From Mesorhizobium wenxiniae (GTDB lineage Bacteria > Pseudomonadota > Alphaproteobacteria > Rhizobiales > Rhizobiaceae), in NCBI RefSeq assembly GCF_002284535.1, contig NZ_NPKH01000023.1, forward strand, positions 93,767-157,766: DNA of 64,000 bases, read 5' to 3'. The notes under the pieces are model-generated. The model was given only the letters and a program-made list of their open reading frames with translations. It did not search any database and was not told the DNA's origin. Positions 1 to 8,970 of the stretch are shown one piece after another. A program made the position numbers and the translations under genes. Position 1 is the stretch's first letter; every line of letters starts with the position of its first letter.

Positions 1-132
1 TTCATTCACCGCGACGAACAGCAGCCGTGCTGCCGGCGCACCTGCGCCGGACAGCATCTGCGGCCGACGAAGCACCCAGCGACCGACGGGCAGCCCGTAT
101 TTCCGCGCGTGCCCGCCTGAAGCTGCGAAGCG

Positions 133-957
133 TCAGATTTGGATGAACGCCAGGAGATCCGGATTGATGATCTCCGGGTGGGTGGTGCACATGCCGTGCG
201 GAAGGCCCTTGTAGACCTTGAGCGTGCCGTGTTTGACCAGCTCGGCTGCAAGCAGAGCGGAGTCGGCAATCGGCACGATCTGATCGTCATCGCCGTGCAT
301 GATCAGGACAGGCACGTCGATCTTCCTCAGGTCCTCCGTAAAGTCGGTCTCGGAAAAAGCCTCGATGCAGTCGTAATGGGCCTTGGCTCCGCCCATCATG
401 CCCTGGCGCCACCAATTATCGACAGCCCCTTGCGAGACCTTGGCGCCCTCGCGATTGAAGCCGTAGAACGGGCCCGGCACATCCCTGTAGAACTGGGCGC
501 GGTTGGCGACCAAAGCGGCACGGAAGCCGTCGAAGACCTCGATCGGCAGGCCGCCGGGGTTGCTGTCGGTCTTGAGCATGATCGGCGGCACCGCGCCGAT
601 CAGCACCGCCTTGGCGACGCGTCCTTCGCCACCGTAGCGGGCAACGTAACGCGCCACCTCGCCGCCGCCGGTCGAGTGGCCGATATGGACGGCGTTCTTG
701 AGATCAAGGTGAGCGACCAGAGCCGCGACATCGGCGGCATAGGTCTCCATCTCGTTGCCGGTCGCCGTCTGTGTCGAGCGGCCGTGCCCACGACGGTCAT
801 GCGCGATCACACGATAGCCCTTGTCGAGGAAGAACAGCATCTGGTTGTCCCAGTCATCGGCGCTGAGCGGCCAGCCGTGATGGAACACGATTGGCTGGCC
901 TGTGCCCCAATCCTTGTAGAAAATCTCGGTGCCGTCCTTGGTGGTGAATGTGCTCAT
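133..957 (-). CDS. Alpha/beta hydrolase, non-heme chloroperoxidase-like
   Basis: A 274-residue single-domain alpha/beta hydrolase, probably a cytosolic esterase or perhydrolase of the cofactor-free chloroperoxidase group. The oxyanion region HHGWP is at about 26-30, the nucleophile elbow GHSTGG has Ser95, the acid lies in HGDDDQIVP (about Asp224) and the catalytic His is about His254 in LPHGM. The length is normal for the family (about 275) and there is no signal peptide. It is divergent from the GlxA-type regulator at 1087, which may control it. The natural substrate cannot be told from sequence; haloperoxidase activity in this family is often a side activity. Confidence 0.9.
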   Translation of the reverse strand: MSTFTTKDGTEIFYKDWGTGQPIVFHHGWPLSADDWDNQMLFFLDKGYRVIAHDRRGHGRSTQTATGNEMETYAADVAALVAHLDLKNAVHIGHSTGGGEVARYVARYGGEGRVAKAVLIGAVPPIMLKTDSNPGGLPIEVFDGFRAALVANRAQFYRDVPGPFYGFNREGAKVSQGAVDNWWRQGMMGGAKAHYDCIEAFSETDFTEDLRKIDVPVLIMHGDDDQIVPIADSALLAAELVKHGTLKVYKGLPHGMCTTHPEIINPDLLAFIQI

Positions 958-1086
958 CCTCTTACTCCTTGATGCAGGTGGCTGAATTGGTTGGGGGAAG
1001 GTTGGTTCCTTCTGTGGACAAAGCTATCGCAACGGAGTCATGGTGAGGATTGGCAAAACAGACATTGAACAAGGCAAAACTGACAG

Positions 1087-2058
1087 ATGGGGGCGGCGCG
1101 TGATCCGGTCGAAATCGGGCTTCTGGTGTATCCCGGCGTTCAGGAAGCGGCAGTACTGGGCCTCACCGATCTGTTTCAGCTGGCCAACCGGCTGGCTTCC
1201 GAACGGTCGCCGGATGCGCTGAGGCTTCGCGTCACACATTGGCAGTGGCAAGAGGCGAGTCAAACGGTCATCCCCACCTTCGACAGCGAGCCCCGCCCTG
1301 GCTATGGACCTGCCATGGTCATCTTGCCTCCGACGCTGGGTGATCCGATTCCGCGCGAGGCGGCCGCGCCCTATGCCGACTGGCTCAGGGCCCGCCATGC
1401 GGCCGGCGCGACGCTCGGCTCGGTCTGCGCCGGCGCCTTTGTGCTGGCCGAGACCGGCCTGCTGTCGGGTCGTGTTGCGACCACGCATTGGGCCTATCGC
1501 GACGCGCTGGCGATACGCTTTCCCGACATCCTACTCGATGCCGACAAGCTGGTCATCGACGATGGCGACATCATCACCGCCGGCGGCTATATGGCCTGGA
1601 CCGATCTCGGCCTGAAACTCGTCGACCGGGTGCTTGGGCCGACCGTCATGATAGAGACGGCCCGTTTCATGCTGGTGGACCCGCCGGGACGCGAGCAACG
1701 CTTCTACAGCCCGTTTGCTCCCAGGCTGAACCATGGCGACGAGGCCATCCTCAAGGTGCAGCACTGGCTCCAGGCGAGAGGCGCGCGCGATGTGACGCTT
1801 GCCAGCATGGCGGAGCATGCGGCCTTGGAGGAGCGGACTTTTTTGCGCCGCTTTCGCAACGCCACCGGCCTCAAGCCGACCGAGTATTGCCAGCACCTGC
1901 GCGTCGGCAAGGCGCGTGACATGCTGGAAACGACGACCCGATCCATCGACCAGATCGCCTGGGATGTCGGCTATGACGATCCCGGCTCCTTCCGCAAAGT
2001 GTTCGCCAGGATAACCGGCCTGGTGCCGGGCGATTACCGCAGGCGTTTTGGCGTGTAA
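1087..2058 (+). CDS. GlxA-family transcriptional regulator (DJ-1/PfpI plus AraC-type HTH)
   Basis: A 323-residue regulator. Residues about 8-180 form a DJ-1/PfpI amidotransferase-like domain with the nucleophile-elbow Cys in SVCAGAF; residues about 220-320 form an AraC-type double helix-turn-helix ending in the typical YDDPGSFRKVF and PGDYRRRF motifs. In this family the PfpI-like domain normally acts as a ligand sensor rather than an enzyme. It is divergent from the hydrolase at 133-957, with 129 bases between them holding both promoters, so regulation of that gene is a reasonable inference. The ATG start has only a weak AAGG-type ribosome site. Confidence 0.9.
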   Translation: MGAARDPVEIGLLVYPGVQEAAVLGLTDLFQLANRLASERSPDALRLRVTHWQWQEASQTVIPTFDSEPRPGYGPAMVILPPTLGDPIPREAAAPYADWLRARHAAGATLGSVCAGAFVLAETGLLSGRVATTHWAYRDALAIRFPDILLDADKLVIDDGDIITAGGYMAWTDLGLKLVDRVLGPTVMIETARFMLVDPPGREQRFYSPFAPRLNHGDEAILKVQHWLQARGARDVTLASMAEHAALEERTFLRRFRNATGLKPTEYCQHLRVGKARDMLETTTRSIDQIAWDVGYDDPGSFRKVFARITGLVPGDYRRRFGV

Positions 2059-2181
2059 CGAGCGGCCCTGCCCGGCGAAAGCTGAGCGGTGGCGGTTGCG
2101 GTGTGACGAGTCTCGACTGGGACGGCCGGACGACGCGAATGGGCGGCAAACAGGATCGCGCTTATCGTCGGCTTGCTTCCC

Positions 2182-2565
2182 TTAGAGAGCGCTTTCGATA
2201 TCGGTCCTTGAAAAATCGTCGCCGACATAAAGCAGGCGGCAGGCATGTTCCTTGGCCACCTCATAGGCGAAGCAGTCACCGAAATTGAGCGCGGCCGGGT
2301 GAATGTCCTTACCCCATTTTGCGTAGGCCTCGGCGATGCGACGCGCAGAGGCGGGCGTCACTGCCGCAATTTCGAAACCAAGCCCGTCGATCAGGCCGGA
2401 CAGCTCTTCGCCGACATTGCGCCGGGCCGCGACGATCAGCGCTTCGGCCACGGTGCCGGCGGAAATCAGAATGACGTCTTCGGCCTCGAGCGCCGCGATG
2501 CAGACATCAGCCTCCGGCTCGTCAAGAACGATCGCCATCAGCGCCGAGGTATCGACCACGATCAT
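2182..2565 (-). CDS. VapC-type PIN-domain toxin
   Basis: A 127-residue PIN-domain protein, the ribonuclease toxin of a type II toxin-antitoxin pair. The acidic metal-binding residues are visible: Asp5 in VVDTSAL, Glu41, Asp97 in NFGDCFAY and Asp116/117 near the C-terminus. All four are kept, so the enzyme looks intact. Its start overlaps the end of the antitoxin gene by 4 bases (ATGA), which is standard translational coupling for these pairs. VapC toxins of this type cut tRNA or rRNA; the target here is unknown. Confidence 0.92.
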   Translation of the reverse strand: MIVVDTSALMAIVLDEPEADVCIAALEAEDVILISAGTVAEALIVAARRNVGEELSGLIDGLGFEIAAVTPASARRIAEAYAKWGKDIHPAALNFGDCFAYEVAKEHACRLLYVGDDFSRTDIESAL

Positions 2566-2819
2566 TCAGGCAGGCCATCATCGCCGTAGAGAAAATCCTG
2601 GCTTCGCGCGGCAGATGGCCCGACCTTCGCCCTGGCGGCGCCGGATGCGCGCATCGCCTCCAGCAATGCCCGACGGCTTTTCCTGTCCGGCACTGCCTTG
2701 ACCGGAACCAGGCGCACGGCCGCATGACCGTGGCGGGTCAGAATGATCTCGTCACCTGCCTCGGCACGACGCACCAATTCGGTCAGCTGTCCCTTGGCGT
2801 CTGTAACGGATACCTGCAT
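2562..2819 (-). CDS. Phd/YefM-family antitoxin of the VapC pair
   Basis: An 85-residue antitoxin with an N-terminal Phd/YefM fold (MQVSVTDAKGQLTELVRRAE), a GDEIILTRHG strand, and a C-terminal tail (from about residue 45) that probably wraps the toxin. The start at 2819 is chosen because GAGGAGG lies just upstream; longer in-frame starts would run into the palindromic operator. It is first in a two-gene operon with the PIN toxin. Binding of the neighbouring palindrome for autoregulation is inferred from the family. Confidence 0.9.
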   Translation of the reverse strand: MQVSVTDAKGQLTELVRRAEAGDEIILTRHGHAAVRLVPVKAVPDRKSRRALLEAMRASGAARAKVGPSAARSQDFLYGDDGLPE

Positions 2820-2830
2820 CGCGCCTCCTC

Positions 2831-2853
2831 TATGGACCATCCTCTGGTCCATA
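2831..2853. promoter_or_regulatory. Palindromic operator of the toxin-antitoxin operon
   Basis: A perfect 9-base inverted repeat, arms TATGGACCA and TGGTCCATA with a 5-base spacer, ends next to the antitoxin ribosome site. A second, weaker pair (GACC at 2870-2873 and GGTC at 2881-2884, with GGTCCAT running to 2887) lies about 30 bases further upstream. Two spaced palindromes overlapping the promoter are what one expects for conditional cooperative autoregulation by the antitoxin-toxin complex. Confidence 0.75.
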
Positions 2854-2981
2854 TTTGCAATGAAAAATAGACCATTCAACGGTCCATTACAACAGCCAAA
2901 GGCGGAGCGGGATTGCGATTATCCGTGGGCGCGGTTGCCAGTGCCGTATACGCGCGACTGGCGACCCCTCTTTGAAGGCAA

Positions 2982-3025
2982 GCTCGCCGGGAAGAGAACC
3001 CCAACCGCCTCATCTCCCGGCGAGC
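2982..3025. repeat. Long stem-loop between toxin-antitoxin operon and hdaA
   Basis: Arms GCTCGCCGGGA (2982-2992) and TCCCGGCGAGC (3015-3025) form a perfect 11-base stem with a 22-base loop. It lies downstream of hdaA and upstream of the antitoxin promoter (both on the minus strand). No T-tract follows on either strand, so a classical intrinsic terminator is not supported; a rho-independent-like barrier or a small repeat is possible. Confidence 0.5.
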
Positions 3026-3137
3026 CTACAACCTGATTTGATACGCATCAGGACCGGGGTTAGCCGGCAAGGCTGACCTTGCAAAATGGATGCCAGCACT
3101 GATTTCCCGAAATGGGACACCGCCTGAGCCTGTCGTA

Positions 3138-3845
3138 TCAGATCTCGAACTCGCCCTGCCCCTCATCCATGGCGCTGACGGTTTCGGCGGCCAGCGCCCT
3201 AGTGATCGGCGTCTTGCGCTCCAGTGCCGTGCGATCCAGCCGCTCGACCACCCGCATCGCGGTTGCCAGCGAGCGTTCGATTCGGCGCACCAGATATTGC
3301 ACGACATGTGGCTCGACCTCAACCTGGCGGTCGGCGAATAGTTTGGTGATGACGCCGGCCAGCAAGTGATCGTCGGGCTCGTGGATCTCGACCGTCGCCG
3401 CCGCCTTCAGCCGCGAAGCGAGGTCCGGAAGTCTGACGCCCCAGGCGGACGGAAAGCGCCGCGCGGTCAAGAGCAAGGTCGAGCCGGCCCCGCGCACCGC
3501 GTTGATCAGATGGAACAGCCCGTCTTCATCGACCGGACCGGCATCGACATCGTCGATCAGGGCCGGCCGCGCGCCGAGGCTCGCCATGCAGTCGCCGATG
3601 CGCCCGGCGTAGACCCCCACTGCGTCGGCGCGGGCGCGCCAGATCGACGCCAGGTGGGTTTTTCCGGAGCCCGCCGGACCGGCGAGCACGACCACCGGCG
3701 ACGGCCAGTCCGGCCAGCGGTCGACCAGCGCCACCGCCTGGCTGTTGGTGCCGGAGACGACGAGTTCATCGCGCGAATAACCGGTGCCGTGGCCGAGATC
3801 GAGCGGCAACTGGCGCGGCGGGTCGATCTTGTTGTGGTCGGGCAT
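3138..3845 (-). CDS. hdaA: HdaA-type regulatory inactivator of DnaA
   Basis: A 235-residue AAA+ protein related to the DnaA ATPase domain but lacking the DnaA DNA-binding domain. At residues 12-17 it has QLPLDL, the hexapeptide by which Hda docks on the DNA polymerase sliding clamp, followed by a Walker A motif GPAGSGKT (56-63) and a DDVD Walker B. Known HdaA/Hda proteins stimulate ATP hydrolysis by DnaA after replication starts. The ATG at 3845 lies 5 bases after the stop of the AI-2E permease gene and places the clamp motif at the N-terminus as in the family, so it was preferred over longer in-frame starts. Confidence 0.9.
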   Translation of the reverse strand: MPDHNKIDPPRQLPLDLGHGTGYSRDELVVSGTNSQAVALVDRWPDWPSPVVVLAGPAGSGKTHLASIWRARADAVGVYAGRIGDCMASLGARPALIDDVDAGPVDEDGLFHLINAVRGAGSTLLLTARRFPSAWGVRLPDLASRLKAAATVEIHEPDDHLLAGVITKLFADRQVEVEPHVVQYLVRRIERSLATAMRVVERLDRTALERKTPITRALAAETVSAMDEGQGEFEI

Positions 3846-3850
3846 CTGGC

Positions 3851-5041
3851 TCAACTGCGCGGCCCACCGCTCCCGCGGCGACGCGCCGGCAGCGGCGGGA
3901 CAGGTTCGGTATTGTGGCCCTTGTAGAGCGGCGAATCGAGATAGCGGGAAATGGCAAAGCGCACCAGAACAGCAACGGCGGCCGAGGCCGGCACGGCGAT
4001 CAGCAAGCCGACGAAGCCGAACAGCGCGCCGAAGGCAAACAGCGAAAACATCAGCCACACCGGATGCAGGCCGACGCTTTTGCCGACCAGCCTCGGCTGC
4101 AGGATGTTGCCTTCGATAAACTGGCCGACGAAGAACACGCCGGCCACCGCCGCGACCATGGTCCAGTCCGGCCAGAACTGGACGAAGGCGACGCCGACGG
4201 CCAGCACCAACCCGGTCAGCGAGCCGACATAGGGAATAAAAGAGATCAGCCCCGCGAACAGGCCGATGAGGATGCCGAAATTCAGGCCGGTCAAGGTCAA
4301 CCCGGTGGCGTACATGGCGCCCAATACCAGGCACAGCGTGCCCTGGCCGCGCACAAAGCCGGCGGTGGCGGTGTTGATGTCGTTGGCGATTGCCCTGACG
4401 GTCTGGACATAGTCGCGCGGCACCCAGCTGTCGACAATCGCCACCATGCGGTCCCAGTCGAGCAGCATGTAGAAGGCGACGACGGGCGTGACGACGAACA
4501 GGCTGACCACCGATACCAGCGCCACGCCGGAGCTCCAGATCGAGGTGAACACCGTGGTCAAAAGACCGAAGCCGGAGGTCAGCAGCGAATTCAACCCTTC
4601 GCGCAGGCCATTGGCGTCGACGCCGAAATTCTCTTCCAGCCATCTCGGATCGAAGCTGGTGATCAGGGTCTGCAGGCGGGTCAGGTATTCCGGCAGCTTG
4701 CTGGCGAAATCGGCCATCTGCGAAGCCAGCACCGGAATCAGGATGACGAAGGCCAGTACCAGAACGACGATGAAGGCAAACAGGATGACAATCGTCGCCA
4801 TCAGCCTGGACAGACCGAGCCGCTGCAGCCGGTCTGCGACCGGGTCGAGGAAGTAGGCGAGCACCATGCCGGCGACGAACGGCAGCAGGATGCCGCTGAA
4901 GACATAGAGGAAGATCGCGAGGATGACGGCGCTGATCAGCCAGAAGCGGATTTGGCGGCGAAACACGCCAGACGCGGCAGCCGCAGCCTCGGCAGCCGCG
5001 TCGATGTCCTGGTCAGGTGCCCGGTGTGGAGCCTTCGCCAT
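3851..5041 (-). CDS. AI-2E/PerM-family transporter
   Basis: A 396-residue polytopic inner-membrane protein. A cytoplasmic Ala-rich N-terminus (about 1-30) is followed by two membrane helices (about 32-70), a large loop, and a C-terminal block of hydrophobic helices with the family signature around FIPYVG and GNILQPRLVGKSVGLHP. The C-terminus is polar and Arg/Pro-rich. It overlaps the upstream phosphatidyltransferase gene by 29 bases and is 5 bases from hdaA, so the three form one operon, a grouping common in rhizobia. The transported substrate is unknown. Confidence 0.9.
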   Translation of the reverse strand: MAKAPHRAPDQDIDAAAEAAAAASGVFRRQIRFWLISAVILAIFLYVFSGILLPFVAGMVLAYFLDPVADRLQRLGLSRLMATIVILFAFIVVLVLAFVILIPVLASQMADFASKLPEYLTRLQTLITSFDPRWLEENFGVDANGLREGLNSLLTSGFGLLTTVFTSIWSSGVALVSVVSLFVVTPVVAFYMLLDWDRMVAIVDSWVPRDYVQTVRAIANDINTATAGFVRGQGTLCLVLGAMYATGLTLTGLNFGILIGLFAGLISFIPYVGSLTGLVLAVGVAFVQFWPDWTMVAAVAGVFFVGQFIEGNILQPRLVGKSVGLHPVWLMFSLFAFGALFGFVGLLIAVPASAAVAVLVRFAISRYLDSPLYKGHNTEPVPPLPARRRGSGGPRS

Positions 5042-5576
5042 AGCCGCTCATATGCCTCAGCCAAGCCACGAGATAGGCCGCGGCCGAAGCCACGGTCAAG
5101 ACCCCGGACAGCAATATGAGCATCGGCCTGAGCGGGTCGAGATCGATGGCGAGGGCCAGCTCGCCCAGCACCACCGCCGCCAGCCCGATCTGGATGGCGG
5201 TGTTGGCTTTCGACACGAAGAGCGGCTTCATCTCGACCGGGTGGGCCATGACGGTGGACAAAACGACGGCGCAGACGATCAGCGCATCGCGCGACACCAT
5301 GGTGATGACCAGCCACAGCGGCAATTCACCAATGAAGCCCAGCACCACGAACACCGAGACCAGCAGCAATTTGTCGGCCATCGGATCGAGATAGGCGCCA
5401 AGCTGCGAAAACTGATTGAAGTGGCGGGCGATGAAGCCGTCGACGCCGTCGGAAATGCCGGCGATCAGGAAGCCGGCGAAAGCCCAGTCCCAGCGCGCCT
5501 GCAGCATGGCCAGCACCACGCCCGGCACCAGCACGAAACGCATGATCGTGATCATGTTGGGGATGGTCAAACGCAT
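5013..5576 (-). CDS. CDP-alcohol phosphatidyltransferase family protein
   Basis: A 187-residue integral membrane enzyme with the complete CDP-alcohol phosphotransferase signature: Asp43, Asp46-Gly47, Ala50-Arg51, Gly60, Asp64 and Asp68 (SDGVDGFIAR then LGAYLDPMADK). It transfers a phosphatidyl group from CDP-diacylglycerol to an alcohol. About five to six membrane helices are visible. The start at MRLTIPNM is preferred over a longer frame because the upstream 29 residues are polar and unlike the family. A second member at 26089-26685 sits beside uvrC and is the better pgsA candidate, so the acceptor of this one is uncertain. Confidence 0.88.
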   Translation of the reverse strand: MRLTIPNMITIMRFVLVPGVVLAMLQARWDWAFAGFLIAGISDGVDGFIARHFNQFSQLGAYLDPMADKLLLVSVFVVLGFIGELPLWLVITMVSRDALIVCAVVLSTVMAHPVEMKPLFVSKANTAIQIGLAAVVLGELALAIDLDPLRPMLILLSGVLTVASAAAYLVAWLRHMSGYGEGSTPGT

Positions 5577-5754
5577 ATCCCGTCGCTTCTGTTTTGATGA
5601 TACATGAGGGAGATGAGAGGCTACGGCAAGTGGCGACGCTCTCTCCTCGCTCACCTGCTCCACTCCAAACCGAAAAAGAAGCTAGCGAATGTCGATGGCA
5701 CAGAGAATTACAATGGCCCTGCGTGTCACACTTTGCTTTTTGGCCGGAGTGACA

Positions 5755-5772
5755 GAAAGCCTCCTGGCTTTC
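5755..5772 (+). other. Perfect hairpin with TCCT loop
   Basis: GAAAGCC-TCCT-GGCTTTC forms a 7-base stem closed by a TCCT tetraloop, followed after 5 bases by TTTT. It resembles the 3' terminator hairpin of a small RNA whose loop could pair with ribosome-binding sites, but no gene ends just upstream on this strand and no promoter was assigned. Confidence 0.3.
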
Positions 5773-5862
5773 GCATCTTTTAACGACTCCACACCGCGAC
5801 TCGGCCATGCATGATCATTTGACCAGTTTCGTTCTTCAACTGGTCGTCGGCCTTCTCGTGTC

Positions 5863-6093
5863 TTGGCCTCTCTGGTAGTGGCTGCCGCCGTGGCGTTCGC
5901 TTTAGGGCGGTCAGTCGACGTAAACCCAGATGTCTGGAGTGTGGCGGCAAGTTTGATCGCCGCCGGTTTCTCCTACGGAGTCCTCCCGAGCGGCGAGGTC
6001 AGGTCTTTAGCGACCGTCGGTGCCCTCGCCGCTGCGCTGGCGGGCATTTCTTTCTACTGCTGGAGCGTATGGAGCCCGGTTCGGCCGGTCTAA
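5863..6093 (+). CDS. Possible small membrane protein, uncharacterised
   Basis: An open frame of 76 codons from a TTG, with two hydrophobic segments (about 2-15 and 49-68) and codon choice rich in GC third positions, as expected of coding sequence here. It has no clear ribosome-binding site and no ATG, and it is not a family I recognise. It precedes purM. Treat it as a candidate only. Confidence 0.35.
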   Translation: MASLVVAAAVAFALGRSVDVNPDVWSVAASLIAAGFSYGVLPSGEVRSLATVGALAAALAGISFYCWSVWSPVRPV

Positions 6094-6188
6094 TTGAACA
6101 CCGCCATCGCCCGCTTGCCTTGCGGGGCAAAACCGTTCATGCGAAGAGCCCTCAAGCAAACGAAACAGCGATGAGCAGGCGCCGGAAA

Positions 6189-7253
6189 ATGAGCAAGCGC
6201 AAGAACGGGCTCACCTATGCCGAGGCGGGTGTCGACATCGATGCCGGCAATCTCATGATCGAGAAGATCAAGCCGCTGGTGCGCGCGACGCGCCGGCCGG
6301 GCGCCGATGGCGAGATCGGCGGCTTTGGCGGCCTGTTCGACCTCAAGGCCGCCGGCTTCACCGACCCGGTGCTGGTCGCCGCCAATGACGGCGTCGGCAC
6401 CAAGCTGAAGATCGCCATCGATGCGGGCAAGCACGACACGATCGGCATCGACCTCGTCGCGATGTGCGTCAACGATATCGTCGTGCAGGGCGCCGAGCCA
6501 TTGTTCTTCCTCGACTATTTCGCCACCGGCAAGCTCGATCCAGACCAGGGTGCTTCGATCGTCGGCGGCATCGCCGAGGGCTGCCGGCAGGCCGGATGCG
6601 CGCTGATCGGCGGCGAGACGGCGGAAATGCCCGGCATGTATCACGGCAACGACTACGACCTTGCCGGCTTTGCCGTGGGCGCGGCCGAACGCGGCCAGTT
6701 GCTGCCGACCGACGACATCGTCGAGGGCGACGTGCTGTTGGGGCTGGCCTCGTCGGGCGTGCATTCAAATGGCTTTTCGCTGGTCCGCCGCATCGTCGCC
6801 ACCAGCGGCCTTGCGTGGACCGATCCAGCGCCCTTCAACGATGAAGCCACGCTGGCCGAGGCGCTGCTCGAGCCGACCCGCATCTACGTCAAGTCGATCC
6901 TCAAGGCGATCCGTAACACGCATGGCATCAAGGCGCTGGCCCACATCACCGGCGGCGGCTTTCCTGAAAACATCCCGCGCGTCCTGCCGAAAGATTTTTC
7001 CGCTGAGCTCGATCTCGATGCCATCGAGGTGCCGGCGGTATTCTCGTGGCTGGCGAAGACCGGCGGCGTGGCGCCCGCAGAGATGATGCGCACTTTCAAC
7101 TGCGGTGTCGGCATGATCCTCGCCGTCGCCTCCGGCCAGGCGGCACAGGTCGCGGCCGTCCTGCAGGAGGCCGGTGAGAGCGTGACGCCGATCGGCCGCA
7201 TCGTGCCGCGCCGCGACGCCGGCGTGATCTATCGGGGCTCGATCGGCCTATGA
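6189..7253 (+). CDS. purM: Phosphoribosylformylglycinamidine cyclo-ligase
   Basis: AIR synthetase, the fifth step of purine synthesis, closing the imidazole ring with ATP in the cytoplasm. The 354 residues cover the whole family length: [16 protein letters not shown] at the N-terminus, the glycine-rich GGFGGLFDL, the [11 protein letters not shown] segment, [24 protein letters not shown] and [13 protein letters not shown]. The start at MSKRKNG follows a GGAAA stretch; an ATG 18 bases upstream (6171) is also possible. Its stop overlaps the purN start by four bases, the usual arrangement for this pair. Confidence 0.96.
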   Translation: MSKRKNGLTYAEAGVDIDAGNLMIEKIKPLVRATRRPGADGEIGGFGGLFDLKAAGFTDPVLVAANDGVGTKLKIAIDAGKHDTIGIDLVAMCVNDIVVQGAEPLFFLDYFATGKLDPDQGASIVGGIAEGCRQAGCALIGGETAEMPGMYHGNDYDLAGFAVGAAERGQLLPTDDIVEGDVLLGLASSGVHSNGFSLVRRIVATSGLAWTDPAPFNDEATLAEALLEPTRIYVKSILKAIRNTHGIKALAHITGGGFPENIPRVLPKDFSAELDLDAIEVPAVFSWLAKTGGVAPAEMMRTFNCGVGMILAVASGQAAQVAAVLQEAGESVTPIGRIVPRRDAGVIYRGSIGL

Positions 7254-7960
7254 GCGCGCGCAAACGCACCGTGGTGCTGATTTCGGGACGCGGCTCCAAC
7301 ATGACGGCGCTGATCGCCGCGGCCAGCAACCTGGACTATCCGGCCGAGATCGTCGGCGTCATTTCCGACCGGGCCAATGCCGCCGGTCTCGGTATCGCCG
7401 CGGCGCGCGGCATCGCCACCAAGGTGATTTCGCGAGCCGACTATACCAGCAAGGAAGCGCATGACGGGGCGATCGACGCCGCACTTGTCTCGTTCGGCGC
7501 CGAGATCGTGGCGCTGGCCGGTTACATGCGCATCCTCGGCGCGCGCTTCGTCGAGAAGTGGCTGGGACGGATGATCAACATCCACCCTGCCCTGTTGCCG
7601 GCCTTCAAGGGGCTGGATACGCATGCGCGAGCCATCCGCGCGGGCATCCGCATCCATGGGTGCACGGTGCATTTCGTCACCCTGGACATGGATGACGGCC
7701 CGATCATCGCCCAGGCCGCCGTGCCGGTGATGGTCGGCGACAATGAGGACATGCTCGCCGCGCGCGTGCTGAAGGCCGAGCACCGGCTTTATCCGCTGGC
7801 GCTCGGGCTGGTCGCCGAAGGCAAGGCGCGGATGGAGGGCGGCCGTACCGTGCTTGCCCACTTCGCCGACGATGCCGACAACAGCTCCTCCGTGGTCATG
7901 GCACCCGATCCGCTGCGCGACGAGACCGACCTCGAGCATCTGGCGCGCATCACGCCCTGA
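7250..7960 (+). CDS. purN: Phosphoribosylglycinamide formyltransferase
   Basis: GAR transformylase, the third step of purine synthesis, using 10-formyltetrahydrofolate. The N-terminus has the phosphate-binding ISGRGSNM; the catalytic triad corresponds to Asn110 and His112 ([11 protein letters not shown]) and Asp149 (DMDDGP). At 236 residues it is slightly longer than the E. coli enzyme (212) because of a C-terminal tail rich in acidic residues. It overlaps purM by ATGA, so the two are translationally coupled. Confidence 0.96.
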   Translation: MSARKRTVVLISGRGSNMTALIAAASNLDYPAEIVGVISDRANAAGLGIAAARGIATKVISRADYTSKEAHDGAIDAALVSFGAEIVALAGYMRILGARFVEKWLGRMINIHPALLPAFKGLDTHARAIRAGIRIHGCTVHFVTLDMDDGPIIAQAAVPVMVGDNEDMLAARVLKAEHRLYPLALGLVAEGKARMEGGRTVLAHFADDADNSSSVVMAPDPLRDETDLEHLARITP

Positions 7961-7976
7961 GCAGGAGAAGGCTGGC

Positions 7977-8501
7977 ATGGCGACAACGAAGCAACTCCTT
8001 CTTCTGCGTCATGCCAAATCGAGCTGGGACGATCCTGACCTTATCGACTTCGACCGGCCGCTTTCCGGGCGCGGGGTGAAGGCCGCCCCGCGGGCCGGGC
8101 GCGAACTGGCCAGGCAGGGCTGGCTGCCGGACCTGGCGCTGGTGTCGCCGGCGCTGCGCAGCCGCGACACATGGCGGCTGGTCTCGGCGGAACTGCCGGC
8201 AAAAACGCCGGCCAAATTTGTTCAGGCGCTCTACGAGGCCAGCGCGGCAGACGTTCTCGCCAAGGTGCGGCAGGCAAATGCGGCAACGAGCAGCCTCTTG
8301 GTGCTCGGTCATAATCCCGGCCTGGAGGAATTCGCACGCCGGCTGGCCGGCGCCGGATCGGATGCCGCGGCACTCAAAAAGCTTGAAGAAAAATTCCCGA
8401 CCGCAGCCCTGGCCCGCTTCGTTTTCGATGGTGACTGGGCACGGCTGGCCCTCGGCGATGCCCGGCTGACGCACTGCGTTTGGCCGAAGGATCTGCGCTA
8501 G
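7977..8501 (+). CDS. SixA-like histidine phosphatase
   Basis: A 174-residue member of the histidine phosphatase branch that includes SixA. The phosphohistidine site is LLLRHAKSSW (Arg11-His12) and a second catalytic His lies in LVLGHNPGLE; Arg residues in SPALRSRDTW complete the pocket. An AGGAGAAGG ribosome site sits 16 bases after the purN stop, so it is likely the third gene of the purMN transcript. SixA removes phosphate from histidine phosphotransfer proteins in E. coli; the substrate here is not known. Confidence 0.88.
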   Translation: MATTKQLLLLRHAKSSWDDPDLIDFDRPLSGRGVKAAPRAGRELARQGWLPDLALVSPALRSRDTWRLVSAELPAKTPAKFVQALYEASAADVLAKVRQANAATSSLLVLGHNPGLEEFARRLAGAGSDAAALKKLEEKFPTAALARFVFDGDWARLALGDARLTHCVWPKDLR

Positions 8502-8580
8502 CGCATGGGCCCGAAAATCGAAATTGATTTTTTGCTGCGCTGTCCTTCGGTTCGGAAAGGATCATGCGCAAAATTAAGTG
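8501..8580. repeat. Dispersed intergenic repeat, copy 1
   Basis: The outer arms GCGCATG (8501-8507) and CATGCGC (8563-8569) bracket a core CCCGAAAATCGAAATTGATTTT that is shared, with changes, with the copy at 52379-52424. It starts in the stop codon region of the SixA-like gene. Similar hairpin-forming elements are frequent between genes in Mesorhizobium. Confidence 0.6.
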
Positions 8581-8650
8581 CTGCAGCGTCCTATGCGCGT
8601 GCAAAAAACGGGGCGGGTGCTTAGGCTGAGACTTCTTGATAGGCAGAAGC

Positions 8651-8674
8651 AAAACGGCGGGCCAAGGCCCGCCG
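8651..8674 (-). terminator. Intrinsic terminator of the DUF680 gene
   Basis: On the minus strand CGGCGGGCC and GGCCCGCCG form a perfect 9-base stem with a 2-base loop, followed by TTTT. It lies 26 bases after the DUF680 stop codon. Confidence 0.75.
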
Positions 8675-8700
8675 CACCTTGCGTTCCGGAGCTTGAGGGC

Positions 8701-8970
8701 TTAGCGGCCCCAGTTGCCCCGGCCTGATTGAGGCACGACGGACTGGGCCGTGCCGGACTCGGGCGTCGCATTGGTGTTGACAGCGTTGTGCTCGGTCGGG
8801 AGCAGCTTGCCGATCGAACCCGTGAACGTGTCGTCGACATTTCCAACAGGCGCATTGCCAGCGGGCGCTGCCGGCTGGTTGACGCCGTCCGAACTATAGT
8901 GGTCGCTGCCGGCAAAGGCGCTGCCTGTGGCAATGAGGATGGCGGCAGCGGTGAGAGCAATCTTGGTCAT
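8701..8970 (-). CDS. DUF680 small exported protein
   Basis: An 89-residue protein with a signal peptide (about 1-20, cleavage after AFA in GSAFAGSDHY) and a low-complexity polar mature part rich in Asn, Gly, Pro and Ser (VNQPAAPAG, DDTFTGSIG). This matches the DUF680 family, which is largely restricted to Mesorhizobium and is of unknown function. The gene stands alone with its own terminator at 8651-8674. It has no catalytic-looking residues. Confidence 0.85.
   Translation of the reverse strand: MTKIALTAAAILIATGSAFAGSDHYSSDGVNQPAAPAGNAPVGNVDDTFTGSIGKLLPTEHNAVNTNATPESGTAQSVVPQSGRGNWGR

Noticed and set aside
1..132. End of an upstream gene at the window start
   Set aside because: Frames are open but none shows recognisable protein sequence, so no partial gene is called.
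2854..2878. Promoter -10/-35 for the toxin-antitoxin operon (TTGAAT with AAATAT)
   Set aside because: Spacing of 17 is right but the -10 match is poor, so no promoter is listed.
3846..4643. Upstream open extension of the hdaA frame
   Set aside because: It overlaps the AI-2E permease gene and is Arg-rich noise; the clamp motif sets the true N-terminus.
3914..5119. 401-codon plus-strand frame opposite the AI-2E permease gene
   Set aside because: Antisense; mostly Asp/Gln/His-rich noise.
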